From positions 48,651,705 through 48,715,704 of the forward strand of contig CM055315.2 of assembly GCA_029255685.2 (NCBI GenBank): a stretch of 64,000 nucleotides of DNA. The letters are read 5' to 3'. The notes beneath the pieces are model-generated. The model ran no database searches. It saw only the letters and a program-made list of their open reading frames with translations, and had not been told where the DNA came from. The position numbers and the translations under genes are program-made. This document shows, one piece after another, positions 24,650-36,181 of this stretch. Origin of the DNA: Silene conica. Its lineage: Eukaryota > Streptophyta > Magnoliopsida > Caryophyllales > Caryophyllaceae. Positions within the stretch are counted from its first letter, which is position 1, and each line of letters starts with the position of its first letter.

Positions 24650-26160
24650 TGAAGAGTCTATTGACCTAGATATACTCAAGAAGGGGGGGGGGGGTTGAAT
24701 TGAGTATGCCAACTTTTTCGATTCTTCTTCGATGTGAGTTGTTGTGACGAAGTAATAGCAAGTAACGAGTAAGAACAATAAAATAAAGGAGACACGATCT
24801 TTTGAAGTGGTTCAGTTTCACACTTTGAAACCTACGTCCACTATTCTCGATTAATAAAATTAGTACCTTCTCCGGATTACAATTTTATCAACCCACTCGT
24901 GCGACTTTGATGTTAGTCACAACTCAATCTAGATACCGTTAAATATCTAGCTACGACAAGTACCGTTAAATACTTGCTTACAATGAGTACCGCTAAATAC
25001 TCGAATCTATCTTAAGTAAGTAAGATAAACTTTTAACAACTTCTTATATTGATGATCTTGAATGCTTGAAACTCTTCTTCAAAGCTTGTAGTCTTGATTA
25101 CGAAATTTGACAATGATTGGCACGAATATCGAGACGCGTGGGAGACTACGTCCGTTTGTTCTTTCTCGGTTTGCGTGAGGCGTGTAAAAACTTAGATGTT
25201 GGACGTGTGATGTAGTATGTATATATACTAATTTAGATCTAGGTTAAATCCTAGATAGTTTTAGGAATATTACTTTATCTAGAATACTAATTCTAGGTAA
25301 TATTTAAAAATTAATCTTATATGAGTTAGGAAAGGACTCTAATAGAATAATATTAAATTAAGACATAAGATAATATTTCCATAATCTTATTTGACTTAGG
25401 AAACATCCTTATACCATAAAATATAGAATCCTACTTTGAATCAAATCCTAATTCTTGTCAATAATATAATAAATTATATTCTTAATCAAATCCTAGTCAA
25501 TCTTTAAGTAGATTAAATAAACAAGTTTATTTATTTAATTAACCATAAAGATAATATGAAACGTATTAGGGTTCGTAAAAAGAAACGTGTAGCACGCCTC
25601 TCTATGCACGATTCCCAACGTACATAGCACGTTCTTCGAGACATATTTCTCGAAGTGCGTTTCTCTAGGAATTGAACTTTGACAATAACGGTTAAAATAA
25701 AATCCTTAGCATTTTAGAATTAATATTTACCTCATAAGATAAATACTTTAATTCTTGTTACTAAAGAATATTTCTATTTTAAAACCGTTTATAAGATTAC
25801 TAGATTAATATATAATAATATATTAATAACACGCATAAATCTTTACGCTTTGATTTACTTCACGCAAATCTCATTTCTTCGATAGTTATAGGAATGATCC
25901 ATAACTTAAAAACTCTTGATATTGTAATGAAGCTTTTTGTCTTGTAAATCTTCAAAAAGACTTGACACTTGACATGAGCTTGATCATTCTTGCAATCTTC
26001 GATTGAATTATACTTTACTAAACTATGATCTTTGCTCTAAAATTAACTGTACACTTAACCGCACGATTACACGCATATGCATATAAAATATAATCACCTA
26101 GACTTGTCATTATTAAAACATAAAACAATATATTACTTATATAGAATATATTACTCAACA
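24650..26160 (-). repeat. 5' LTR of the SIRE-type copia
   Basis: 1511 bp with the same ends, TATA-like stretch (near 25222-25233) and G run (12 G at 24683-24694) as the 3' LTR. The transcription start would lie within this LTR. The C-terminal 47 residues of the ORF at 26018-26395 are translated from this LTR and are not part of a natural protein. Confidence 0.92.
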
Positions 26161-26165
26161 AATTC

Positions 26166-26395
26166 CTTTCCATGTCAAAGAACCAAGCGGTGAGGGTCGC
26201 AGCACCAGTCTCTCCGTCAAATGTCTTAGCTGCATTCCTCCACATCTGGGTGATAATCCAAGCCAATCCTCCAGGTTGGTTACTTCCCGAGGTTTGAAAT
26301 GAAGAAGAAGGCATATACGACCTAGCTATGCACTCCTGAAGAGTTTGAATGAGGGCTTGAGTCTCAGCATTCTCATCATTGGTTGGCTCTGTCAT
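26166..26395 (-). pseudogene. G1 gag, N-terminal part
   Basis: The first about 77 codons of the gypsy G1 Gag, from the ATG at 26395 to the SIRE insertion at 26160. It reads MTEPTNDENAETQALIQTLQ and continues to GGLAWIITQMWRNAAKTFDG and ATLTAWFFDMER, which leads into the Retrotrans_gag domain found at 14358-15549. The initiator lies about 170 bp from the primer-binding site once the LINE is removed, so the leader is short. Confidence 0.85.
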
Positions 26396-26491
26396 TCTTC
26401 AATCATAAGAGAGTAAACCGTTGGACGTATCCTTAACAAGGCACAAACAGACGCGGCAGGAAGAGATCTTGGTGCTGAATTCTGTGCAATC

Positions 26492-27730
26492 ATGGCTAGG
26501 AATTCAGCGTCAAAAACTACTCAACTTAGCAACATCAATCGCAGGAAGGGGTCTAAAGTCAATCTGAATGCTAGTAGTTCCAATAGCACACAAAACATTT
26601 ACAAACAAAACCATCCCAATGAAGAAAATGCAACCAAACATGGAAGTATGCAACAAATTGTGGGAGTAGCACCCTTTGATTTAGATGATGAAGACAGTGA
26701 TAAAATGGAAAAAGATAACATCTCTAATGCAGGGTCCTTCTCAGACGAGGAGGAAGGAGAATGGTTCTGAATACATGGGAAAAAGATAGAGAAAATATTG
26801 GAGGATGAACCAGAGGTGCTTATCAGACTAGAGCCAGAGGACGTCCAGGAGGATCTGGAATACTGGAAGCATGCTGTCTATGGTTACATAATAGGGGTTA
26901 ATCCTCCCTTTCCTGTGGTTGAAGGATACTTACGTCGCATATGGAAGCACCATACCATCAACAACATCTCATTCATGCCAAATGGGGTGTTCTTGGTGAT
27001 ATTTCAAACCCTAGAGATGCAGCAAAGAGTGTTGAATGCTGGACATTACATGTTTGATAGCAAACCTGTTATCATAAAACCATGGCATGAGGATGTAGAC
27101 TTGGAGAAAGAGGATGTTAAGAGCGTACCAGCATGGGTTAGGCTTCATAAACTACCTATCCAGTATTGGGGAAATAGCCTCCCAAAAATCGCAAGCATCA
27201 TAGGTCCATTCCTCAAAAAAGATGATGCAACAACAAACAAGTCACGGCTGGGGTATGCACGAGTGTTAGTTGAGATGCAAGTAGACCAGGTTCTACCAGA
27301 AAAGATAAAGTTTCAAGATGAAAAGGCTAATATCAGAGAGATTGAAATAGAATATGAATGGCGACCAATTTTGTGTATGACTTGCAAACAATTAGGTCAT
27401 AAACAAGGGGAATGCAGGAAGAAACCTTATGTAGCCATGCCAGTAAAACAGATATGGAGAAGAGTAGATAAACAACTAGAGGACAATACCAGAGTTCCAA
27501 GGGTTACAGCAGTACCAGGCTTTGACACTAACAATCCTTGGATCACAACAAGAGTGCATGGGGAAGGAGTGCATATCTCAGAACCGGTGCTTGAGCAACT
27601 GGTAGACTTTCCTGCACTTGGGCAGGCAAACCAGACATATGCAGAAAAGGTCCTGAATACCAATAGCAAACCCATCTCTTCCTCAGGTATGGCAGAAAAG
27701 ATCACTACCCCAGTCCAACCTGATCAATGA
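26492..27730 (+). pseudogene. LINE ORF1 (DUF4283, CCHC knuckle), one stop
   Basis: ORF1 of a plant L1 element, an RNA-binding protein that accompanies the element RNA. It starts MARNSASKTTQLSN at 26492, passes a Ser/Asn-rich and then acidic segment, and meets an in-frame TGA at 26768-26770 after EEEGEW(F). The same frame continues through 27730. The second part has the DUF4283 domain (EVLIRLEPEDVQEDLEYWKH ... VPAWVRLHKLPIQYW) and a zinc knuckle, CMTCKQLGHKQGEC. Only the single TGA breaks it. Its stop overlaps the ORF2 start by 4 bases (ATGA), which suggests coupled translation or reinitiation. Confidence 0.88.
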
Positions 27731-30700
27731 AGTACGGTTTCTGGAACGTTAGGGGTTTGAATGATAGGAATAAACAAGTTTTTGTGAATAATTTTCTTTT
27801 ACAGAATAATTTTGATTTTTATGCTCTACTCGAAACCAAAATAAAGCCAAAAAATCAACATAGAATAAATAGTTTGTTTAATAATTGGAGTCTTACAACC
27901 AACACTATTCAACACCCTGGAGGACGTATCTGGGTTCTCTGGAATCATCAAGTGGAGGATATGCAAGTTCTCGAGTATGATGCACAATACATCCATCTGC
28001 AGGCTACTAATATACACACCAAGCAACTGATATATGTGACGTTTGTGTATGCTTTCAATGAGGATACAGATAGAATACCTCTGTGGCAGAACCTGGGCAG
28101 ACTAGCTAGGCTCCTCAATGGCAGCTGGTTCATTGGAGGAGATTTCAATTGTGTTACATCTGCAAATGAGAGAATAGGAGGCAGCTTTAATCAAGTGGCA
28201 GCTGATCACTTCCTACAATGTGTGTCTGATTGTGAGGTCATTGAATGCCCATCCACAGGAGCCTTTTATACCTGGAACAACAAACAATGCCCTGAGGATC
28301 GTATTTATAGCAGGCTGGACAGATGTCTGGTAAACCAAGAGTGGATGGAACAAAATGAAGCTTATGTAGCTCATTTCTTACCTGAAGGGGACTTTGATCA
28401 TACCCCATGTATCATCCAAATTCAGAACCAACAGCAAACAAGCAATAGGCCTTTCAAATATTATAATTTGTGGAGTCAGGCAACTACTTTCTTTGAAGTT
28501 GTTCAAGCTAACTTGGAGACTGGCATCAGGGGTACCCGGATGTACAAATTGGTACAGGCACTCAAATCTCTAAAACCTGCACTAAAATGTTTGAATAAGG
28601 AGTTATTCTCTGATATTGAGAGGAGAACTAGAGTGGCTCAAGTTAAGCTTCTGGATATTCAACGAGAGCTAGGGTGTAACCCTAGTAATGTTCAATTGGT
28701 GCAACATGAATGTGACATGAGGAAGCAATACAGGCAGTTACATGCAGTACAAATGGAGTATTTAAAACAAAAAGTGAAAGTTCAGTGGGCTAATGAAGGT
28801 GATGCCAACACTAGATACTTCCATGGGTTGCTCAAGTCCAGAAGGAGGAGGAATACTATTCTCCAGATAGAAGATGCAGTAGGAGGGGTCCAAGATACTC
28901 AACAGGGAATTCAGGATTGCTTTCTAGCATTCTATAAAAAACTGCTAGGGACATGCAATACTACCAGTTCTATAAACATGAGCATTATGCAGCAAGGGCC
29001 AGTCTGTGACAGTAACCATATCCAATTGCTTCTGAAACCTGTCACTGCTGAGGAAATCAAAACAACCTTGTTTAGCATCCCTAATGAAAAAGCTCCTGGA
29101 CCAGATGGGTATTCCAGTAAGTTTTTCAAAGACTGCTGGGATATAGTGGGAACAGATTTCATTCAAGCCATTAAGGAGTTCTTTACTAATGGTAAATTGC
29201 TTAAACAGATCAATACTACTCATGTTACTCTAATTCCCAAGATAGACAATCCTACTACTGTGGCTCAGTTCAGACCAATAGCCTGCTGCAATGTAGTCTA
29301 TAAGTGTATCTAAAAAATGTTATGTGCAAGACTGGCTCCAGTGCTTACTAATATTATTGCTCCCACTCAAGGAGGATTCATACAAGGCAGGCACATCCAG
29401 GAGAATATACTGATATGCCAGGATCTGGTTAAACTATATAACAGGAAAGCAGTATCCTCAAGGTGCCTATTCAAAGTTGATCTACAGAAGGCCTATGATT
29501 CAGTTGAATGGGGATTCCTATTCCAAATGCTACATGCCCTGAAATTCCCATCTCATTTCATTCAGATGCTGGAGGAGTGTGTGACTACTCCAACATACAC
29601 TCTCAATCTTAATGGTAATAGTTTTGGGTTCTTCAAAGGTAAAAGAGGGTTGAGACAAGGGGACCCTCTATCCCCCTTGCTCTTTACTATTTGTATGGAG
29701 TACCTATCCAGATTGCTTAATCATACAACATCCACTATGGGATTCAAATACCATCCTTTATGCAAATCACTGAAATTGCACCATCTTATGTTTGCTGATG
29801 ACCTTTTGCTCTTTTCAAAAGGAGAGTTGCCATCCATTATGATCCTTCTAAGGACATTTTCCACCTTCTCTCAAGCCTCTGGGTTGAAGATGAGCCCCAG
29901 TAAGACCAATGTCTATTTTAATGGAGTCCCTCAAGGTGTGAAACAGGATATAATGCAGGTCTCAGGCTGTGTGGAAGGTAAGATGCCATTCAAATACTTG
30001 GGAGTCCCCATCAAGTCTGCTAAATTAACCTTGAAAGACTGCCAGCCTATAGTTGATAAGCTGCTCACCAGGATAAGGGGCCTAGGCACTAGAAAGCTGT
30101 CCTATGCTGGGAGGCTAGTTCTAGTTACCTCAGTCCTTAAGACTTTACATTCATACTGGGCTACTATATTTTTGCTACCCAAAGCCATTATCAAGAAAAT
30201 TGAGGCAGTTTGCAGGAATTATTTGTGGGATGGTACAACTGACTATCTTAAATCACCAACCATAGCTTGGAGCAAAGTTTGTACCACTAAGCAGGAAGGG
30301 GGATTGGGACTCAAGAATGATCTGTTGCTTAACAAAGCTGCAATAGGAAAGTTAGTGTGGTGGATCCATTGTCAACCTACTAAATTATGGGTGCAATGGA
30401 TACACACTAACTATCTGAAAGGAGTGGCCTGGATGGAGTATCAGCCCCCAAAGGATATCAGCTGGACTTGGGCCAAAATATGCAAAATCAGAGATGAGCT
30501 GCAAACAGCTTACACACAAGAAGGATGGCAGAACATACCTGGCAAACAATACACCATGGGCAAAGGATATGATTGGCTCAGAACTGCTCCGATTCAGGTA
30601 GAATGGCATAAGTATGTGTGGAACAAATGGGTAACCCCCAAGCACGCTTTCATTGCCTGGATGCACTATCACCATGGACTCTTAACCAGAGACAAATTGG

Positions 30701-31143
30701 CTAATTGGAACATAGTGACTGATCCCAATTGCTGCATCTGTGGCCAAACACCTGAAACAGATGAACATCTCTTCTTCAGGTGCCAGTATACGACACTGAT
30801 TACTGACTATATTTCAGACTGGATAGGGGTTAAGCTACCTAATGAGAACTATGGTGCTTGGAGGAGCACCAAAAGATATAGCAGGCTTAAAGGCGGAATC
30901 ATTGATAGCATTGTCAGTTCCATCATGTACAACATGTGGCAACAAAGAAATAAAAGCAGACTAGAGGAGGTTTTGCTTACCCCAAATAGATGTGCAGAGA
31001 TGATTAAGATGGAGGCTCTGAATCGTATAGATCACAAGATCAGAGGCAAGATCAAAGAGCATGATCTCAGGTGGCTGGACAGATTAAGAAGGAGAGGACA
31101 ATCTTGTGGATTGGTTATGTGTGTGTTAGTATGTAAGCAATAG
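27727..31143 (+). pseudogene. LINE ORF2 (endonuclease-RT), one stop
   Basis: ORF2 codes for the enzymes of target-primed reverse transcription. The apurinic-type endonuclease (about residues 1-240) starts MKYGFWNVRGLNDRNKQ and has ALLETKIKP, IGGDFNCVTSANER and a Lys/Arg-rich connector. RT begins near residue 410 (NEKAPGPDGYSSKFFKDCW). A TAA at 29311-29313, after VYKCI, interrupts it; the same frame continues at once. The second part has FKVDLQKAYDSVEW, RGLRQGDPLSPLLF, the catalytic FADDLLLFSKG, and near its C terminus the zf-RVT zinc-binding region (CCICGQTPETDEHLFFRC). Apart from the one stop all motifs are present. Confidence 0.92.
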
Positions 31144-31220
31144 TCTGAGATTATGATGTTGATTGTAATATACACTTTTTTATTCTAATATATTTTTACA
31201 TTTCCCCAAAAAAAAAAAAA
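31144..31220 (+). other. LINE 3' untranslated region and poly(A)
   Basis: A short tail after the ORF2 stop, ending in 13 A that run into the target duplication. It marks the 3' end of the retrotransposed RNA. Confidence 0.85.
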
Positions 31221-31233
31221 GGCACAAACAGAC

Positions 31234-31333
31234 TACAATATAATTCCTTGAATCTACCCAATCTCTTATTCATTATTTGCTTATTTGGTCAAGTTAAAGT
31301 TGGGGGTCACATGAGTGCGTCGGGAGCAATAAT
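31234..31333 (-). other. G1 leader
   Basis: About 100 bp between the LINE duplication and the G1 primer-binding site. It is part of the G1 5' untranslated region and holds no gene. Confidence 0.7.
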
Positions 31334-31345
31334 GCTCTGATACCA
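31334..31345 (-). other. Primer-binding site of gypsy G1
   Basis: On the - strand TGGTATCAGAGC lies two bases from the end of the 5' LTR at 31348, complementary to initiator methionine tRNA. It fixes the orientation of G1. Confidence 0.85.
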
Positions 31346-32098
31346 ACTGTAAAACCCCTCGCGAAAGCGGAAATATAAACATACAAAAGTACTAAAAATG
31401 CAGCGGAATTAAAACTTTTAAAGTAAACGACATGCGAGAAGTCTTAAACTGAAACAGAAACTGAAACAGAAATAAAAACCAAAATAGATAAGTAACAGTT
31501 CTAAGTATCAAAACAAATATGTACATCAGCCTGGGATGGGACATCCCTACAGGCACCAAAACAACTGTATCAAAAGTCTAAGAGTCTAGCTAGGCGATAT
31601 AAAGGTAAGTCATATGATGACAACAGGATCATCACTCGCTAGCCCTCTCGTAACCCTGCTCCAACCTACATGTACCTACATACATGAAAACATGTACGCC
31701 ACAATAAGTGGGGAGTGACTAGAGTTCTCCTAGCCACCTTTTGTGACAACATGTAACACATAAAACAATACAGAATACTCCAACACATATCAACATGTGA
31801 AGCATAAACATCTCATCAACCGATCTCATATCATCATGCGAACTCTAGTGCACGGCTCTCAACCAACTTTATAAACCATTAGGAAGGAGAGCCGGTTTCC
31901 CTACTGGTTACCCAGTCGGGGGGGTCTTTCAATCCAACTATTTATGAAACCGAACTAAGAGTCATCCAATGCCTTGGATGAACAATACTAAAGTCAAACA
32001 TAAGACTCAACAACTATAACATCTTAACATCCATAAACACATCTGTCTCTGATACGATACCATCACTAGGCAAGCAGATAAATTCAGCAAGTATAAGG

Positions 32099-32645
32099 TT
32101 CAGCGGTCAACTTAAGACATAACCTACATACCAAAACATTCAGCAAGTAAGAAGGTTCAGCGGTCAACTTAAGACATAACCTAATTACCAAAACATTCAG
32201 CAAGCTAGGACTCAGAGGCCAGCTTAAGGCATGGACCTGCCATTCAGCAAGACACTAGACTCAGCGGCCAACTTAAGGCATAAACTAGCATCCAAAAGTA
32301 AAGGACTCAGAGGCCAGCTTAAGGCATGTCCCTTCACTACATCACAAGATACTAAACTCAGAGGCCAGCTTAAGGCATGTTCTAGCATCAAACATCTGCA
32401 CTCCGGGTGAGGTGTTACGACCTAAATGCCCCGTTGTGCAGCTGCTCTACTCGTCAGACTCAGAGGCCAACTTAAGGCATGTTCCAACGCGATCACAATC
32501 ATACATGTCTGGGCTCAGAGGCCAGCTTAAGGCATATCCCAGACACGACAAACATACACATATAGGGCTGAGAGGCCAGCTTAAGGCATATCCCCATATA
32601 TGGCAAACCACTCACGTATTAAGCTCAGAGGCCAGCTTAAGGCAT
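32099..32645 (+). repeat. Tandem-like repeats in the G1 5' LTR
   Basis: About ten copies of the 22-bp unit described for 10391-10872. The extra copy, with its flank, lies at about 32540-32595 (gctgagaggccagcttaagg). Confidence 0.85.
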
Positions 32646-32941
32646 ACCTTAATACGCATCAATACAATTTCATCCAAGTCTATGAACTAATCTATAGTTC
32701 TATTTTATTAACCTCTAATCAACACTTAATTGATCCCGGGAACTAAGTTGAGGGAGAGCCGGTTTCCCTTTCGGTTACCCGACCGGGGGGTCTCTATCCT
32801 CACTCCATTCCCGAACCCAATATAGTGTCGCCCATCCTCCGGGGACCTCAAACATACATCAAAGGTACTAGGAACGAATTTCAATCAAAACCGATCAACC
32901 GTTTAAAAGTTATAAACAAATTTCGTAACCCACAGGGGGCC

Positions 32942-33318
32942 CCAGCCGGTCGGCAGGCAGCCGGTCGGCCGGCTGGTGGTCCTCTTAGCCTACACTCTTC
33001 TTTCAAAATAACACAACATAAGGACTCCCAGCCGGTCGGCAGGCAGCCGGTCGGCCGGCTAGGAACCCCTTCCTAGCCTTCGCAAATTTCGTAACCCAAT
33101 CCCAAATGCACTCTCAGCCGGCTGGCAGGCGGCCGGTCTACCGGTTGGGATCCCTTTCTACCTAAGTTTTTCGCAAAAACAACACATGAAGAGACTACCA
33201 GCCGGTCGGCAGGCAGCCGGTCGGCCGGCTGGCAGGCCTAAGGCCAAAAACTCAAAATCGCAAAAACACACAAACGCACTCCCAGCCAGTCGACCGGCGG
33301 CCGGTCGGTCGACTGGCT
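32942..33318. repeat. GC-rich palindrome modules in the G1 5' LTR
   Basis: Five modules with ccagccgg/ccggctgg-type arms, like 11181-11545. Here the cggcaggcagccggtcggccgg core is more regular in the first, second and fourth modules. Confidence 0.85.
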
Positions 33319-34275
33319 CAGAGAGCCTGTAACGAAATTTCGGGTTTTCCAACCCCTTCAAAACTTCACAAATCGACACATAAACTTCAATAATCACTAC
33401 AAGTATGATTTGCCCAACATTATAAACATCAAATACTACTATCCTAACAGCATACAAATCCCATAACAATCCTCAAATGAATATATCAAGTATCCGTCGC
33501 AAAATGTGTAAATTTCAGAAAAACAACATGTGATCTTAAGAACATCAACAAGCATAAATTCATCACAAATAAACATTCCTAATCATGTTACTAAGTCCTT
33601 TAAACATTATACTTCAACAAAATCAGAAACTAAACACAAGAACACAACAAACTTGCTAATATACACATAAAGGCCGAGTTATCTAATTATCGTCACCTCT
33701 CAAGCGATTCCGGCTAAAGATCCTCTTCTACCAAGTTGCTAACACCCTCTGGATCGTCTAAGCCCTCACCTACAAACATAAAAACCGAGTTTTAGGACAG
33801 AAAACCGATTCTCACAAAATGGACAGATTTTTCGGAGTGGAGGAAATGTAAAACTAAAGTGATAGATGGCTTGGAAATTTGATGAGGATTCCGAAAATGT
33901 TATTGTTACCTTGATTCGGTCGACGGATGATAAAGAAAGGATCGAAAAGGAGATGAATAAAATGGAGGTTTGAGGAAGATGAAGTTACTGTGAAATGAAT
34001 TCTTGGGCAAAAAGAAATGTCGACCAAGGTCTTTAAAAAGTGTATAAGAGTTGTCCTTTCCGTCACATTTAAAACGGGTGCGGATATTAGAACGGGTTTA
34101 AGTTGTGAAATAGTTTACCAAGTTTGTATTCGTCTTACGGACTTAAGGTTCTTAAGACGGATCTTACTAATTAAATTAAAACCTTCACAATAACTTATTA
34201 AAATATTATTTTTTTACTTCAAATTATTTAAAACGCTTAAATAGATTTTACGAAAATACGGGATGTTACAAACTG

Positions 34276-34919
34276 GATTAACTTAGTATAGGCCATAGTC
34301 GCTTGTATGAGGTGACGTCTCGAAGCGACTAAAGTGTGAGGCGATTGATGGCAAGTTCAAATGCCATAGTGTCATATGGGATGACTAGTCGATCACATAG
34401 GCAGACTGGATGAGGCACTATGTCGGGCATTAAGTGACCGCCTATAGAGTTCTGGAAATTTTATAATTAGCCTGGTCGTGGCGAGATCTATTATATTATT
34501 CACATGTGTCGATTCTTAGACTAGAGACTGTTCGCCCAAGGTGGTACAGTTTTCAGATTGACTTTGATTTTTGCTCTACGATCATCCGTTAAAGGGGGTT
34601 AAATGGGCATCTTTTGGGTCATGATGGACTGTGTTATTCGAAGGGACCAATATGATAGGAATTGTCCAGTCCCTTGTCAGGGTTATCTTAAATCTCAGGG
34701 TCACGCGAGGAGAAGTTTAACTGAAAATGCGTGGCCACGCTCGGAAGGTATCTATGGTAGATAATTCCGGTCAAAGCAGTTAAATCTCCAGATCGAGGAA
34801 ACCTCTCAAGATATGATCAAATGCAAGTACGACCTGCAAGACACCTTGCTTTGAGTGGGAGATGATGTAATAGGACAAGAGAATTTGTGACGCACACTTG
34901 TCGAGGACAAGTGGGAGAT
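34276..34919 (+). mobile_element. Family-A copia interior, part 2, 3' untranslated region
   Basis: Follows the aactg duplication of G1 and runs to the LTR at 34920. Segments such as ctcagggtcacgcgagg and gaaaatgcgtggccacgctcg are homologous to the C2 3' region near 53015-53060, so families A and C share this part. It ends with the hairpin at 34896-34912 (acttgtc/gacaagt) and the purine tract gtgggagat. No ORF of note. Confidence 0.7.
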
Positions 34920-36150
34920 TGTTGGGAAATGTTTCCTCAACAATAGTGCGATCACGTCAATGAATATTAATCATTGTCAAATCTTATGATAAGAATATTC
35001 AAGGGATGATCCGATATTATATATATAGTCAACTGACCAACATTAATCGGTAATGATTGGCTGACTAGAGTTTGACATTACTGTCGTATGACGGTGGTGG
35101 TCAGTTGATCCCTTTAGGTCACACCTATAGGACAATCCCCTTAATTGATATTTTGATCATTTGTATACGATACGATTGATCAAGTTCCTTAAAACTAACA
35201 TATCGAGAAATCAGAGGTTAAATCTTAATGTAAGATTTATATTTGAAATTGAAACGTGTCAATTGTCAAATATCAATCGATATTTATGAAACGTCGAAAT
35301 TAGAATGAAAGGGTTCATGGTTATTACAAATGTTGTATATCGTATTGACGATTATTATAATAACTATATTTTGAGATGGTAATTATGAATTACTAAATTA
35401 GTTTGTTAAATATGATTTAATTAATTTTGAAATAATATTTATTTGATAAATGTTTATTTTAAAATTAGTACAATTATTTTATGTCACATAGGATGTCACA
35501 TATTATACAATTGTAAAAATTACAAATTGTAAAATGAAGGTCCATTTTACATATTATTGTGTCGTGTGATTTCGTATGGTTTATGGGTTTATGTTGTGTG
35601 TTATGATGATTACAACACAATGATTATGGTAGCTTACACCTAAATTGTAGGTTGACATACCTACATTGTATGGGTAAGTAAAAAAGCTTCTAACACCCCT
35701 TCCTAAACACTCAACCTCACGACACTACTCTCCCAACCCCTTCAAATATGAATTGTTCATATTTTTATTATTCATTCTAACCTTAAGTTTTCTTCTAGTG
35801 TGAGAAAACCCCAAAAAATCCTCTAAAATATTATTACATAATATTTGCCTTACTATAATAGTTATAGTATTCATTTTAGTATACTAATTAGATTAGATTA
35901 GTTTACGGTTTTAAGGTAAACTGATTTCCGTCACCTAGTCCGTGAACGTCTTCGATAATTAAGGGGGAGTCTTGGGTGCATCGTAAAGGAGGCAATCTAC
36001 TTTGGTTGCTCCGTGGAGGATCGTCCTTAGCATTATTGGACCGTATGTAAGGACTCAATTCTTTACATTTCCGTTTTTATATTTGCATGCATAAGATTAT
36101 AAATAATTAAAGAGTTAATTTTTGTATATAAATTAGTATGACTAATTTAG
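34920..36150 (+). repeat. 3' LTR of family-A copia, 3' end truncated
   Basis: Begins TGTTGGGAAATGTTTCC right after a polypurine tract, which marks it as a 3' LTR on the + strand. It matches 1-379 and 1665-2380. The last about 50 bp present in the left copy (ending ttcccaaca) are missing: homology fades after gtatgactaattt near 36150, where about 30 bp of unassigned sequence lead into a SIRE fragment. Confidence 0.75.
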
Positions 36151-36181
36151 TTGTTAGGACGGTGTGACCATGAGACTATCA

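Larger units (their letters stand above)
15550..26160 (-). mobile_element. SIRE-type Ty1/copia element, nearly intact
   Basis: A 10.6-kb element with two LTRs (15550-17065 and 24650-26160), TGTTGAG start and CTCTTCA end on the - strand, and the 5-bp target duplication aattc at 15545-15549 and 26161-26165. Reading on the - strand the order is LTR, primer-binding site, gag (24582-22261), pol with protease, integrase, RT and RNase H, a 3' region with an envelope-position ORF, polypurine tract, LTR. Size, long two-knuckle gag, pol sequence and extra ORF fit the SIRE/Maximus lineage. The LTRs differ at only a couple of substitutions that I noticed plus the length of a G run, so the insertion is recent. 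Confidence 0.93.
26453..31220 (+). mobile_element. L1-type LINE, full-length by structure
   Basis: A non-LTR retrotransposon with ORF1, ORF2, a short 3' untranslated region and a poly(A) tail (31208-31220). Direct repeats aaggcacaaacagac at 26438-26452 and 31219-31233 (13 bp certain, 15 with the shared aa) are the target-site duplication. With 39 bp before ORF1 it is nearly or fully complete at the 5' end. It inserted into the leader of G1. The related LINE at 40061-43205 belongs to the same broad family. Confidence 0.93.
9642..34270 (-). mobile_element. Ty3/gypsy element G1, pol-less, with nested insertions
   Basis: A complete LTR element by structure: two related LTRs in the same orientation (9642-12499 and 31348-34270), TGTAACATCCCG start and GGGTTTTACA end on the - strand, a primer-binding site next to the 5' LTR, and a 5-bp target duplication aactg at 9637-9641 and 34271-34275. 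Without the SIRE copia and LINE insertions it would be about 9.2 kb, with only about 3.4 kb of interior. The interior codes for gag only; I see no protease, RT, RNase H or integrase, so it would depend on another element for mobility, like the class called LARDs. Confidence 0.85.
31348..34270 (-). repeat. 5' LTR of gypsy G1
   Basis: 2923 bp, collinear with 9642-12499. It has one more copy of the cttaag-centred repeat (32099-32645) than the 3' LTR and the same five palindrome modules (32942-33318). Differences include single-base changes and small indels, such as a changed segment near 32920-32935, so this insertion is older than the SIRE inside it. Confidence 0.9.

Noticed and set aside
26018..26165. 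C-terminal 47 residues of the ORF beginning at 26395
   Set aside because: Translated from the SIRE LTR after the insertion point and identical to an ORF in the other LTR (16923-17156); not part of a natural protein.
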